A DNA stretch of 21,315 nucleotides, taken from contig NWUY0300016496.1 of assembly GCA_004151065.3 (NCBI GenBank), positions 19,782-41,096 of the forward strand, in the 5' to 3' direction. The translations under genes and the position numbers were made by a program. Position 1 is the stretch's first letter; every line of letters begins with the position of its first letter. The DNA comes from Larix sibirica. Taxonomy: Eukaryota; Streptophyta; Pinopsida; Pinales; Pinaceae. The notes beneath the pieces are model-generated. The model had not been told where the DNA came from, searched no databases, and saw nothing but the letters and a program-made list of their open reading frames with translations. Positions 1-13,600 of this stretch are shown piece after piece.

Positions 1-760
1 TCTCGAAGTGTTTGATAAATCCAGATTTAAGATGGATCTATGCTGGATTTTTATATTTTCAAGAGTAATCAAAAATAACATTAAATTGACATATCAAAAT
101 CATTTCACAATTTTAGCCAATCAAATATTAAATAAATCATTTTATAATATACATATTTATCTATTATGTTTCTAAATTGTGCTGACAAAACAAAGCTAAG
201 TGTCAACATTTTATAAGAAACAAATTATAAATTTTTAATTATATTTTTAAATCTGACAATTTACCCTCACCGCAGAGGTATATAAGAAACCAATTATAAA
301 TTTTTAATTATTTTTTAAATCTGACAATTTACCCTCAGGTATTTAATCTACTCAATGTACTTACCATAAAAAAAAATGAAATAACAAATTTTAAAAATTC
401 AAAATTAATTTTTTTATTTTCAAAATAGTAAAACTATATCAAAAATGCGATACTATTATAAAGTCAAAGTCAAACCAGTTTGGAGGACCAAACAATCACT
501 ATAGCCCCTCCCAAGGCAGGGCTATTAATAGTAATGATGTTAATGAAATAAATTAAGGGACACAACATTTCACCTTCATACCTACTTACTGCTTATATAG
601 TCAGTGTATCATTTATCACCAATCAATTCATATTTTATTCAATATGTATTTTTCATATGGATTTCAGCTCAGCTCACTATCTTTTATGTCGGATATTTTC
701 CTGTTAACGAGTTCATTACATTTGTGGTCAAGAGCCAAATACAAAATTTTAAGCCAAAAA
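1..760. other. AT-rich flank with no gene recognised
   Basis: Very AT-rich sequence downstream of DRG1. It holds the 69-bp-period duplication listed separately. Two small hairpins lie near 476-491 (GTTTGG/CCAAAC) and 502-525 (ATAGCCC/GGGCTAT). I see no coding sequence. Confidence 0.6.
212..337. repeat. tandem duplication, period 69 bp
   Basis: The segment starting TATAAGAAAC at 212 recurs at 281. Both copies run through AATTATAAATTTTTAATTA to CTGACAATTTACCCTCA. They differ by a few substitutions and a small indel. Confidence 0.85.
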
Positions 761-990
761 GGTTGTGGTCAAATGGCATATCCAGTGAGCTTTCTTTTCA
801 AAGACCTGGGTTGAATCCCCCTCGAACATACTGGTATTATTCTGACCAATTTGTTGATGAAGCCAACTGTATGTCCTGGGTGAATTTGCCAACACAAAGA
901 TACTCAGTTGCAACTTCGTAGCCAAAGGTCAAAGGTCATTGGATTGAATGCTGATATTGTAAAAGAGATTGACCCTCTCCTATCATAAAA
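761..990 (+). mobile_element. tRNA-like SINE-type sequence
   Basis: An A-box-like TGGTCAAATGG at 766-776 is followed 43 bp later by a B-box-like GGGTTGAATCCCC (808-820). That is the spacing of a tRNA internal promoter. The rest does not fold as an obvious functional tRNA, so a tRNA-derived SINE remnant is likeliest. The right limit is a guess. The 105-codon open frame over this stretch has no recognisable domain. Confidence 0.4.
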
Positions 991-1199
991 GAGGGTTGAT
1001 CCGACAAAAAATAATTGCTAAACAGAATGGTGAAATTTGAGGCATTAAACATTATAGGGACAAATATTTGTCCTCTGTAAAAATTAAGAAAGGGCAAATA
1101 CTTCCCCCACTTGATGATAAGAAAATTCTGCTATGACCAAAATAAAGTTCAGCACATTAAGGTAAATGTAACAATGAAGTTCAGCTAATGATTTTCCGA

Positions 1200-1632
1200 C
1201 GGCTTGCCCAGGCTAGAAGTTATGGAAAAAAATTCCACATACTTCAAACATGGAAATTTTCATAATCACTTGAACTATGCGCATTTAAAAATGCATGTAT
1301 AATCTTACGGCAAGCAGAAATTTTAAGCAACCTAGGCAATTCTGGTTTCTGTGACAACATAAACCAGTACATCACATTGAACAAGCTTTACACACATGCA
1401 ATGTGGCTATGCTTCCATAATGCAGAAACCTTTGAAATACAAAGTCAGTAGTCCTTGTGACACTCTCAAGTCTCAAGTGAAGAGTGCCCAACAGAGCTTG
1501 TCAACATCTCCAACATTTCCAGATCTTGTGTAACACAACAAAGACTAAAACCCCCTTGCTATGGCTCATTTATATATTAAGACAGGAAAAGAGGAAAGAT
1601 AAATTTTCATGAAGCAGAGAATCTCCCCATGT
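1200..1632 (-). other. presumed DRG1 3' UTR (end uncertain)
   Basis: The minus-strand sequence after the stop is T-rich with TTGT and TTTGTATT stretches typical of plant 3' ends. I see no canonical AATAAA at a convincing place, so the left limit is only a guess. No other gene is visible here. Confidence 0.35.
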
Positions 1633-1683
1633 CTATATCTTCTTTATAATCTGTACTACATCTTCATCCTCTAATTCATGGTC
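1633..1683 (-). CDS. DRG1: DRG1 exon 10 (residues 354-369 and stop)
   Basis: Acceptor TTTTGCAG|GAC, then [16 protein letters not shown] and TAG. This is the canonical DRG1 C-terminus, so the protein is full length. Confidence 0.94.
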   Translation of the reverse strand, partial: DHELEDEDVVQIIKKI

Positions 1684-4600
1684 CTGCAAAATAAAAAAGA
1701 AAATCTCAATTATTGAAGAATCCTCTGATATAGTTTAAACTTTAAAGGGTAATTTTGTTTTACAGTGGCAAAAAAGAAAGACTTCAAAGAAAACGTAAGA
1801 GAATACCTTCCCAACTCTTTGTGGTTTGTGTTTTGCGCTGGAACCCCATACCAACGCGCTGTCAAGCCCATAAATGAAGAAATAAAATATCAGTGCCATA
1901 AATCATTCATCAAAACAGAATAAAAATTACAAAAATCAATTTGAGAAACTATATACGTAATCAAACTTACAATTTAAATTGCTTCAACATATCTTTGTGA
2001 ATTCGAGTACAAAAATCTTCAACAGTTCGTGATTTAGACGAAAGGATCACAGGATCTTCATAGTCTGGATTCAACCCCTTAGGCTTTGTATAGATTCGAG
2101 TCAAATTTAAGTACTCCCATATCTTCTCCAACAGGCCATCCAAATTCCATTCCAAGTGAGCACTACAAAAAGGAAATATATTCAGCATGGACAATGTGTG
2201 TCTAGACCTCATTTTTTAAAATTTACAAAAAGTAGTGCAAATAAATATCATTACCAATTTCCGCCATGAACAAAACAAATACAGAACAAAATAGCCAAAG
2301 TTACATGAATTGGTAAGAACTGTTAAATGACAGTCATCTTCTTTAACTGTTAAATAACTCTTAAAAGGGCCATAAATCTAAATAGGTTTGCTACCTAGAG
2401 AAACTGCTGAACAAAATTTTGCAGGAAACCTCCATGAGAAATCCTGGACAAGTAGGTTGAGTTATTAATGTTGAATAGAACAAAGTAATTCAACCAAGAG
2501 TATAATGGGGGTTAAAGTATGAGGCCCTTGCAGAGCAGCTCAAGAACCCTAAGCAAAAACCGAGACATGTTTGACGTCCATCTGATAATACTTTTATTAT
2601 CTTGTCTGTCAGTCATACTGTTAACAATTCAGGTGATCTGGATGTACACAAGTCTCCTGACCCTTCTGGGGTAAAGGGAATATAGTTTACAGAGTATTGC
2701 ATGGCAAGTGGCAACCTAATCTAGCATTTTATCACTTCTGTAAACGAATACATATATTATATTTTCAGATTTCCATTAGAAAAGCTTTAATAAGCATAAG
2801 AATATTATTGTAAATTGAGATAAATATGTTTTGATAAACCTGTAGACATAAAATGATATTATTACAAAATAAAACAGGAAGCAATCTAACACGCATTTAG
2901 AATGAACGAACATGCTAATTTATGGATTCCATTATAAGTAAGAAGAACAATGGGAACAATCCATTAAATTTCCACCTAGTGTGCAAAAACATTGGCCTGT
3001 TTCCACATAAAACATCTGGTGCAATTAACTTACCTGATTAGACTATTTAAACAGTGAAAACAAAATAAGGAATAGAGATAGGAAATGTAATTATGAATCA
3101 CCTGACTGGGCAGTAGTGAGGCAGTTTATCCAGAATCTCCAATTCCTCGAGAGTTATTTGGTCAATCTTGTTAACGACATAAATGCAAGGCATATATATG
3201 CGACTACCTTCGATCACATCTATAAGGTCATCTGCAGTTGCATCATAGCGGAGAGATATATCAGCATTATGAATCCTGTATTCTCCACAAATAGCCTTCA
3301 CCGTGTCAAGGTCCAGGAGTGTGTTGGCCACAGTAGACGTGAAATTTATTCCACCCTTGTCCTTCCTCCTAAATGACAAATTAGGAGGCTCCTTGTTCAA
3401 CCTGTGAAATAAACTACCTTCTGGTTAGTAGTTAAATTTCATTGCAATAAAGCATCCCCAATGGATTGCTCTTTCACTCTTGTGGTATTATTCTACAGTG
3501 TAAGCTAGTCTTCACATGCCAATCAGCCAAATGCCAATTAAAAAGTGGTTGGCTGACCACAACAAAAGAACACTGATTATTAAGATAACGACTTGATGAA
3601 AGGTGAATGGCAACTTACAAAAGTGACAGATCATTGAGTGATTATTAATTAATGCAACTTTAACAATATGCTGGATCTATAGATCTTATAATATCTTTTC
3701 TTTTAATACTCAAATGTAAAAAATCAAAACTTCTGGTCTGTTTCTCAATGAATTAAAATCTGCCGTCACATGCATTAGACCTTGTAATCACATGCAAACA
3801 GGTTACCAATTCACATAATTAAAACAATAGTCACAAAACATTAGAGGTGAAAACTCAAAGTGTAGAAAAAAATGAATTCATCTCTACCTGATTCCAAATC
3901 CTTCAAGCTCTTTTTCTATAATCCGCTTGTGAGTAATGGGCTTGATTGCATCAAGAACTATCAAAATACAATTGCAAGTTCTTGCAGTACTGATAACCTG
4001 AAAAGAAAAATACAAAAATAATTTGTTTTATTTTTACCAGTTTTTATTTAGGTTGTCGTATAAAAATTAGAGCTCTCAGGGTGAATAATCCTTGGTGAAA
4101 AGCATATGCAACTATTAAAGGGCCTGATTAGAGCATAGTAGGATTTTTACCTGCCTTCCTCTCCCCTTGCCATCTTTTGCACCTTCAATGATTCCTGGAA
4201 GGTCTAGTAACTATAAAGTGCAATAAACAAATCAGACATATTTCATAGTCAAGAGTGAAGCCAAATAGTAAGTCCACTACATCAGGATATTTTAATACAA
4301 AAAAAGGTGCATTCAAGAATGATATCATATATATGGCTATTAATTTTCAAAAGAATCAAAAGAAAAGCAAAATGTGCTTAAAGCAATGATATATGGTGCA
4401 GAAGAGCAGGAAACGATGACAACCAATTATGTAGCCCAATACAGGGCACTACTGTAGTGTCACACAGAGCTTATGAAGGAAGAAAACATGTCTTCTGAAC
4501 AGCTAAGAAGCAAATGCAAATACAACAGATTGACAGAATGAGATTTACCTGCAGCTTTGCACCTCTATAGCGAATAACACCAGGAATGCATGTTAGAGTG

Positions 4601-7600
4601 GTGAATTCATATGAAGCCACCTAATAAAATTTGATGAACTTAATTAGTGTAAAGACTAAGAAAATACAAGTAAAATGATACTAGTGACTTCTCATTCCAA
4701 TAATCTTGAATAATTATGTACCTATATATTTCATCACTAAAATCTCCAAAATACCAGTACATTACACTGCAAGTATTATTAGAAAATAAACATACCTCAG
4801 AGAAGGTACCTGTCAACTTGTTCAGAAGAGTTGACTTTCCAACTGATGGAAACCCCACAAGTCCAACACGGGAATCTCCACTTTTAGTAACATCAAAGCC
4901 TTCGCCAGCACCTCCACCCCCTCCTTTCGTAGGAGGAGCAAGGATTTCTCGTCGTAATTTAGCAAGTTTGGCCTTTAACAGGCATTTATATAGAAAAATT
5001 AAAACAAGCAATAAAAAGTTTAAGGTGTTCTCAAAGATTCCTTATTCTCACAGAGGAAGCTAAGAAAAATCTACTGATCTCAATACCTTTAGCAAACCCA
5101 GATGATGGGCTGTTGCCTTGTTCTTCTGTGTTTTTGCCATCTGCAACAGCAAACTGAAGTGTTAAGACCTTATTCAACACAAACTTTACTGATAAATTAT
5201 AAAACCAAACTTCTTATTGGACAAATTTTACTACTGATATAATGCAATAAAGAATGATTTGCGGTGTAGTATAAAGACTGACAGTTACTTTATAGGACTA
5301 CTCATGCAACTTTTCAATAGCCCGTGGTCATACAACAGAATGGAAATTTGAAATGTAAAAATGAAGCATGATTGTATTTGAGAAAATTAAATAAAACAAG
5401 TGACTGAAGGTTATCCAGATAGAGATGAACTCAGGGTTGGTGAAATTTCCCACAAATTCAAATGCAAGATAAAACTCAGTTTTCTTGGACTTATTCTAAT
5501 TCCACCTTCAAGGAAGAGATCCCAGGTCTCAACTAGAAACAAAGGAAAATAAGAGGGCTAAAGAACTAGGCCAGCAAGCTCAGCTGTCTATTGAGTAGCT
5601 TGAGTGGCTGAGAGGAAAGTTGTTATCCTCCTCCACCTGGATTCAAATCAGACGATTGCTCTCTTCGTGAACCAATTGTTGACTGTTGACCTGACCTTGA
5701 ACCTGGAAGAATCTGGTTTACCCTGGGCATCATCCTCAGAAGAGGGGAAGTACCTGGTGGGTTTCCTTGGGAAAGGAGGTACACAATCAAGGAGTCAAAG
5801 GAGATGCAGGAGGATTCAATCCTATAGGGAGGGGGAAGCTAATAAGGTGGGAGTAGCCTTGGGTTCTAACCTACAAGATCATATGTTGCACAAGTTTCCA
5901 GAATGCAGGTACAAGTGTCCAGACTGGCTAGAATTTTCACCTAAATTTGCAGGAAACAGCACAATGGGAGTGGCAAAAATATATATTACAATAATATATA
6001 TAGCAAAATATAGTGAAAAATGCAAGAGCTGAATGCATTAAAGAGCTCTCTAATGCTCTTTAAAACATGTGTGGCCATTAATACCTACTAAATAGTATAA
6101 GGGCCTAATATTAATTTGCATGAAACTATTATTAATATAAAACTGCATGTATAATATTATAAAGTAGAATTTGACCTAACACTAACAGTAAAGTGTGTTT
6201 TTGAATTTTTTTTCGTTTACTTATAAAAGTTATCAATATATTTTATTATTAAAGGGTTTGAACTTTGATCAGATCAATAAGAAAAGGACCAAGTGACCTA
6301 GGTCATAGTCCTTCAACAAATTTCAAAACCAACTTGGACTCTTTGAGATCATAAACCAACATAGGCATGGAGCCATGGACAATGAATCAAAATGAAAAGA
6401 TGAATAACATAGGTATTCACCAGACTTAAGATACTACAACCATTAAAACAAAGGACTTCATACACCTTTGGAAAACAAAACTGACAGCCCATTAAATACC
6501 TGCAAATCAATGCCCCAACTATGACATGCTGAGTGCCAAAAACCCAAATACATAGATTCATAAGGGGAAATGCATCATGGTTGGCAGTCTGTGCACCTAG
6601 CTAGGTTAATGTGGCATGTAGCCAAGTAGAAAAATGCACAAAATGTAGATAATTTGGACCCCACATGGCTAGGAACACACAGAATGTCATGGGAACAACA
6701 TTGGGAGCCATGCACCCTTAACCAAAAAGCTCCTACAAAGCTCCCAAAGTTCACAAGAGCGTTCCCCATGCTTTTGGAACAGTTCCTACAAGACCCAAAG
6801 CCCTTGAAACTTGGGAAACGGTGAACCGAGTAGGATTCAGTGAATAATAACCACCCAAATACACAAATCCATAAGGGCATATCCATCATAGTTGCCAATT
6901 TGTGAGCCCAACTGGGCTGATGTGGTATTGTAAACTAATAGAAAAACAAGCAAAAACATAGATAATTTGGGCCCCAAATGAAAACAAGCAAAAACATAGA
7001 TAATTTGGGCCCCACGTGGCTAGGAATGCACAAAATGTCATGGAAATGAAATTGAGAATGGCACGCCCCTCACCCAAAAGCTCCCGCCAAGCTCCCAAAG
7101 CTTACAAAATCGTTCCCTGTGCTTTTGGGACGTTTCCTACAAGATCCAAAGCTCCTAAAATTTAAGAAACGATGAGAACAAATTCCCCAACTCCAGGTGC
7201 ATTTTTAGTGCAACTAGGACAAGATGCAATCCACTCCAAGTCACAATTGAATGTTGTCAATCTTGCAATCCAGCTCAAACAGGGGTTTGACCAAGCTTTG
7301 GTTGGCTTGGGAGAGAGGCCAACACAGATTGAGAAGAACTAAGAAAGGATCATCAGCTAATTCCAAGAACATCTTGATCTAGAAAGAAATGGAAAAGATT
7401 AACAAAAATTGAAGAGGTGGTTTGAAAGTGGGAAAAGGCATATTCAAGCGCTTTGCTTCCTTCACCATGTTTGAAAGAAAATGGGACAAACAGTTTGAAT
7501 GGCTACTTGAGGAGAATTCCAACCCTTATGATAGCCAAAGAGGAGAAACAGGGACGAGATGAGGCAACAATGACCCCAAAATATGAACTATCAGATAAGT

Positions 7601-10600
7601 GTTTGGTCATCAAGTACTTTGTCTTAGTATATTTTGATAAATACTTCAAAGTTCTAAAGGGACGAGATGAGGCAACAACGACCCCAAAATATGAACTATC
7701 AGAGAAGTGTTTGGTCATCAAGTACTTTGTCTTAGTATATTTTGATAAATACTTCAAAGTTCTAAATGTTTATGTATTTAAAAGCTCTTTCAAAACTTTG
7801 TCTAGTCTTTAGCATAAATGTTAGTCCAACCACCACAATGCATGACCAGACCTACAATGCAATATAAAAGGCCATTTTACGTTTTCTTCTAGAGCATTTT
7901 AGCACTTGAGGGCTCTAAATGATGCACAAATCATTTAATGCTCGACTCAACACATACCAAATTGTTAGATCTTGTAGAGTAACTTGCTGTAGAGACGATC
8001 ATGTTATCCCCACTAGGCCACAAACAAACACTTGTCCTCAATATAGATTAGACCAACAGTACAAATTAGGACAAGCCCCTATCACAAGATCTTTCCATTC
8101 AGCCTTGAATATTAGGAGAGTATCTACTCATGGCGTCTGTGTTCCTCCCAAGGTCACCCACCCATGCCCTCTCAATCTTGGACTTTCTCTTGACGATATT
8201 GACATCTAGTAAATCTTGCTCTTTCTTTTCTTTCTTTAATGTGTGACCTATTTTGCATATATCTATCTTTTGTCTATTTTATTTTGCTTTAAAAGAAGCC
8301 TAGTACACTCCTACAGAGTACTATAAATTATTGTACTTCCTAATCCAATGATCTACTTTTTGGTCATTTGTTGGACATTAATAAAATTATCTTATCTTAT
8401 CTTATCAATAAACACCACCAAGGGCTTAATTGGTTGGTCAATAGTGAGTGGTGATATTCCCCCACCATCTTATATTATTGTCTATTGTCTATTTTATTTT
8501 GCTTCCAGAGCAGCCTAGTACACTCCTACAGATTACTATAACTTATTGTACTTCCTACCTACTTTGTGTTCATTTATTAAACATTAATAAAATTAGCTTA
8601 TCTTATATCATCAATAAACAATACTAAGGGCTTCATCGGTTGGTCAATAGTGGGTTATAATTGGATCGATTAGTTGGTCAATAGTGGGTGGTGATATTCA
8701 TCAACTAAGTCCAAGAACATCTAGACTCGAGAGAAATGGAAAAGGCTAACAAAAATTGAAGAAGAGGTGGTTCAAACACGGGAAGGCATATTCAGGCACT
8801 CTGCTTCCTTCACCATGTTTGAAGGAAGATGAGATAGATAGTTTGAACGACTACTTGAGGAGAGAGTTCCAAGCAGAATGATCATCAAGGTGGAGAAACA
8901 AAGACAAGATGATGCAACGATGACCCCAAAATATGAAATATCAAAGAAGCGTTTGGACAGCAAGTACTTTGTTTTTTAGTCTATTTTGATAAGTGCTTCA
9001 AAGTTCTAAATGTTATGTATTTGAAAACTCTTTCAAAACTTTGTCTGCTCTTCAGTATAAATGCCAATCCAACCACCATGACCCATGAGCAGACTTATTG
9101 AGCAATATAGAAGGTTTATTTAATGTATTTCTTTACCTTCATATAAATAGAGAAAGGAGAGTGTCTTTCCAAACACATCACATCACATCAAAGGAGAGTA
9201 TCTCTTCTTTAGAGTGCCCACTTGACCCGCTAGGGTTCATGAGGAAGCCCTAGTGGAGCACATGAGGAGGAGGAAGACAATTTTTATCTCTTGAAATTCT
9301 TCTTTGTACATTTGATCTCTCTCTCTTGGATGCTAGGGTTTTTTGGTCTTCTTGTCCATCTTGGAGTTCTAGGGTTAAGGTTTTACTCTTGGAGATTGGA
9401 GATTAGGGTTTTTTGAGAAAAACCTACAGTGGATTTGTGAAGTAAAAGGAGAGGAGGATGTCTTGCCTTGGAGATAGAGTTGGAGGGATTCTTGCACTTG
9501 GATTTCCAGTTGTCGACCTATTGTGTATATTGCAAGTTTGATTTTAACATTTATCTTCTTGGGATGGTTATTTCCAGCTCTTAATTGTCTTGTTGATTTG
9601 ACATACATTTATCTTGTCCTAGTTGCACTTGAGACTGAAGATAATAGTCCAGCCATCTATCGCTGTTGGGTTTGCTGTTATATCTGTGGTATAAGAAGCG
9701 TTTTCAGATCTGGTTTATGCAGGTAAAGTTGCCCTAGAGTACTGGAAACTCACTGGAATGATTGGTATATTTTCTCCTTGAATTGTGAACTATTGTGATT
9801 GTTCCGCAACTGTTTCACATTAATTTCCAGATATCCTAAAGGCTGAAAATTCTAGGGTTAAGATCCAAGGAACCATCTCGAAAGAAGGTGAACTTTCAGA
9901 TTTACATTAATTACCTAGTGCAAATGAATTTCAACAGTGTCTGTTTCTTTCCACCATGGTAGCAAGATTCGATCATATTGCCTTCACTGTACAAAAATTT
10001 GGCAGTGGTACAAAATTCAGCAAATTTTCTGTACAGTATAGATATGGATTTTGACTGGCTTTAATAATATACCTCATGTCTTGAAATCTGTTCATGCATC
10101 CTCACATGTAGGATGCAAATCCAATATATTCATCATTGGTGGAGGTTGCAGAAGAAGTTGGGGTCAAACATGTTCTCCAAGTAATCATGCACAACGTTGC
10201 AAATGATGTGGCAGCTATAAATTGCTATGTGCAAAATATCCTACTATTTTTTGAACCTCGTGTGTTTCCCATTGGATAGATTTGATTTTGGGGGGCATAG
10301 GAGTGGGTGCAAGATATTGTTCATGAATGCAAACAAATAACCAAGTACATTTATAACCATGCTTGGGTGTTGAACCTTATGAGAGTTCACAAAGGGCAAG
10401 CTCAATCACCATATTGTCATATGCTTTGCCACAAACTTTCTACCTCCAAATCCTTTTGAATGAGTACCAAGCACTAAGACATATGTTTTGTAGTCAACAA
10501 TGGCTATTTTGGAAAGACAACACAAAACTAGATCCAAGGGTTGTGAAATTCTCTCTTTAAAGATGATTTATGGGAGAAAGTCACTGAGCTTTCCAACATG

Positions 10601-13600
10601 ACTAAGCCCCTTGTGAAGGTGTTGAGGATCATGGATGGAGATAAACCACCAATGGGATACATTTAAAAGGGTATGGACAGGGCCAAAGAGGTCATCAAGA
10701 TTTTCTAGGGATTCATCTAAATATCTCTTTAACAAAAATTATTGATTCCAAGTGGGACAAGCCAAAGAGGTCCTCAAGACTTTCTAGGAATTCATCTAAA
10801 TATCTTTTAATGGGAAATTATTGATTCCAGGTGGGACGGGCAGCTACATTCATCATTGCATGCAGTAGAAGCATTTCTCAATATGAAAATGATATATAAT
10901 GAAGGGTCTAAATTCAAAAAGATCTCAAAGTGATGATAGGTGTGATGATATGCATTGAAAGGATGTACCCTATTATCACCCAAACCCAGACCCTTAGATA
11001 TAAAGTCCTAAAGCTCTAGTGATGGTCTTGGTGTAACTAAGAGATAGGTCAATGTCACCACACCAAACCCTCTTTTGCTCTTTAGGTTGCCTCATCTCCA
11101 ACTCAAGGGAGGCTTCCCTAGGATAGGATTACTAAAGCTTGCAACTAGGTTCAAGGTGAAATGAAGAGATTGCTTTAACAAAATGGTTTATGATGGTAAA
11201 TGAGAAATAAGAATGAAATCCATTAGGCAATATGGGGTCAATCAAGGCTTAATGAAGACTTTTAAAAGAAATGATTAGAAGGATTAGGGTAGCAAGATTA
11301 CACACCCTAGTCACTTCTAATTGCTTCACAAATTTCAGAAATCTACAAAGGGAAAGCACTAATCGATACTTTCAATTGATCTTAGGAGGATAATTATTAT
11401 GCAAGGGCAAGAGAGTATATAACCATAACATGAGAAACATAATTCACCTATCACTTCCAAATGAATAACCATCAAACAAAAGAAGAGACTCTACTTCATT
11501 AAACCAAAAACATTGTCATTTGAAGATTTTATCCATGAGCATAACATGAGAAACACAAAACCATTCAATAGAAAGCACTTTGATTCACCATCCAAAGGAG
11601 ACCAATAGATATTCAACTAAGCTCAATGGGATTTCTCCCCAAATCCAACCATGTGGAATGGAGAGAGAAAAGACTTATATAGCATAGGGAGGAGTAAAAA
11701 AACCAAAATACTCCACTGCCACAACCAAATGCAATAAATATGGTGGTCAAAACCACATGTACAAGTCTCAATCAAGAGAGAGTAGGGAACCTCCATGAAA
11801 TGAGGGAATATTCCAAGTAAGTGTGGACAAATTCACCAAATAAGCCATGAAATCCCATGTAGAGTGCCTCCAAGGTGGACGCTCTAAGGAATAAGGGGCC
11901 AAATGTGGAACACTTCCTTAAAAGGTGTGCAAATGAAGTGGAGGATCTCCAATGCTCCAAGGAATAAGGACCCAAATGTAGAACGCTTCCTTAAAAGGTG
12001 TGCAAATGAACTAAGTGGAGGATCTCCAAGGTGAACGCTCTATATGAATAAGCTCCAAAAGGTGAACACTCTCTATGAATAAGCTCCAAAAGGTGAACGC
12101 TCCCTCAATCAAGCATGAGAAGTGCAAAAATGGCTCTTCAACCAAATCATCACACCATAATGGCAAAGATATGAATGCAAGTCATCCTCCTAGTGGAGTA
12201 TTCCACCATAATAGGCTAGGAATGGGTCAAAGTGATTCTCAAAAGTTAACGCTCAAACTATAAAGCATGAATAAGTGTGTAAGCAATCTCAAGGAAGTGG
12301 GCGCTCCTCAAAATATTGCATTACAATGAGTATAATCAACCTCTGAGAGTAGACACCACCTCCTTTTGACCATACTACCCACCTTTTTGCATGGGTGTCC
12401 ACATGTGAATTTTTTCACATATTCAATAGGGGCCACAGGTTGATAGAGTTGATGATGCCTTCAATTATTGATGATGATGGTCTAATGTTGATGAGGATGA
12501 TGTTGCACTTGTTCATGGTGTATGGTTCATCTTCTTCATGAACACTCTAGTGTTCTTGGTCTCATTTGACACCTTAGATCATGTGTTCTGTCATTATGCA
12601 TGTAGCATCGTTGTTTTTGTGGCTTGACATAGCTTCTAGAGGGCATGTACTATCATTTTTGTAGGAGAGCTCTTGCTTTTTATCATTTGGATGGTTTCAT
12701 AACAATATTGGGTATCATCTTTGGTGGAGCACCCTCTAGGTTTCTCATCCTTGGCACGTGTGGAGGCATATTCTTGCCTTGTAGAGGAGTTTGTTCCCTC
12801 CTTCATGACAGTGGTTGATTATTATGGACACTTACCCTTGAGGTGGATGCTCCTATTGTTGATTGATGATCTCTTTGGTTCATGAGTTGATCAGTTGGCA
12901 TTTGAGGTTGAGTTGGTTTGTACATGGCCATCATTCATGTGTGCATTCATTGTACATATCTTGTGGTAATTCCCTACTTTGATGAGCTATTATTGATCTA
13001 TTGGTTGGTTGAGGATTTGACCTGCATGGACGACTTGTTCTACATTTGTTGATAAGCCTCCACTCCTTTCAGACCACTTGCACATCTTCCCACACATCTC
13101 CATTGGAGCACTCACTATGGGGAGGTTCCTTAACTCATTTCCTAGCTTTGTTGATGGAACTCTCCCTTGGGTTGTTGGCTTACACACTTATCTATGCCAT
13201 TATTGTTGGATGATTGGGTTGAAGACCCTCATTTCACATCCTCATGCCTTGATGAGGGAGTGTTCCATCGTTTTCATGCTCATTCTTGGAGGGTCTTCAC
13301 TTTTGGAGGCTTCCTAGCATTATTTCATACCTTATTTGATGGGGCATTTCACTTAAAAGAGGGTTTGCACACATGTCTATACCATTCATGATGGGACATC
13401 CACCTTTGATGGTTTGTTGCACAACTTTTGATGCACATTGTTGGAGCATTCCACCATTTGGAGATGCCTTGTTGGAGTTTCATGCCTAGTTAGAGCTAGA
13501 TCTCACTTAAGAGATGCTCCACACATCAATCATGCCATCTTTTGAGATATCATTTAGCTTTGGATCCTCTTTTGGAGCTAGCATCCCCCTTTGGAGGTGA

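Larger units (their letters stand above)
3998..5086 (-). other. DRG1 introns 5 to 2
   Basis: Intron 5 is 3998-4150 (153 bp), intron 4 is 4211-4548 (338 bp), intron 3 is 4621-4795 (175 bp) and intron 2 is 4973-5086 (114 bp). All are phase 0 and GT-AG. No inserts were recognised. Confidence 0.9.

Noticed and set aside
604-921. 105-codon + strand open frame
   Set aside because: No domain is recognisable and it runs through a tRNA-like SINE-type sequence. Chance frame in AT-rich DNA.
3116-3376. 86-codon + strand frame
   Set aside because: It is the antisense shadow of DRG1 exon 7.
4716-5063. 115-codon + strand frame with a proline run
   Set aside because: The prolines are the reverse complement of the DRG1 glycine run in exon 3. 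Shadow.
5594-5660. functional tRNA gene
   Set aside because: The A/B box spacing and sequence are tRNA-like, but the flanks do not form an acceptor stem and a related body continues beyond.
5604-6032. 142-codon + strand frame, the longest in the window
   Set aside because: It overlaps the SINE-like element, whose second copy at 17254 has no matching frame, and no domain is seen.
7453-7812. 119-codon + frame with a 36-residue internal repeat
   Set aside because: The repeat is a 108-bp DNA duplication inside a dispersed repeat. The partner copy at 8699 has lost the frame.
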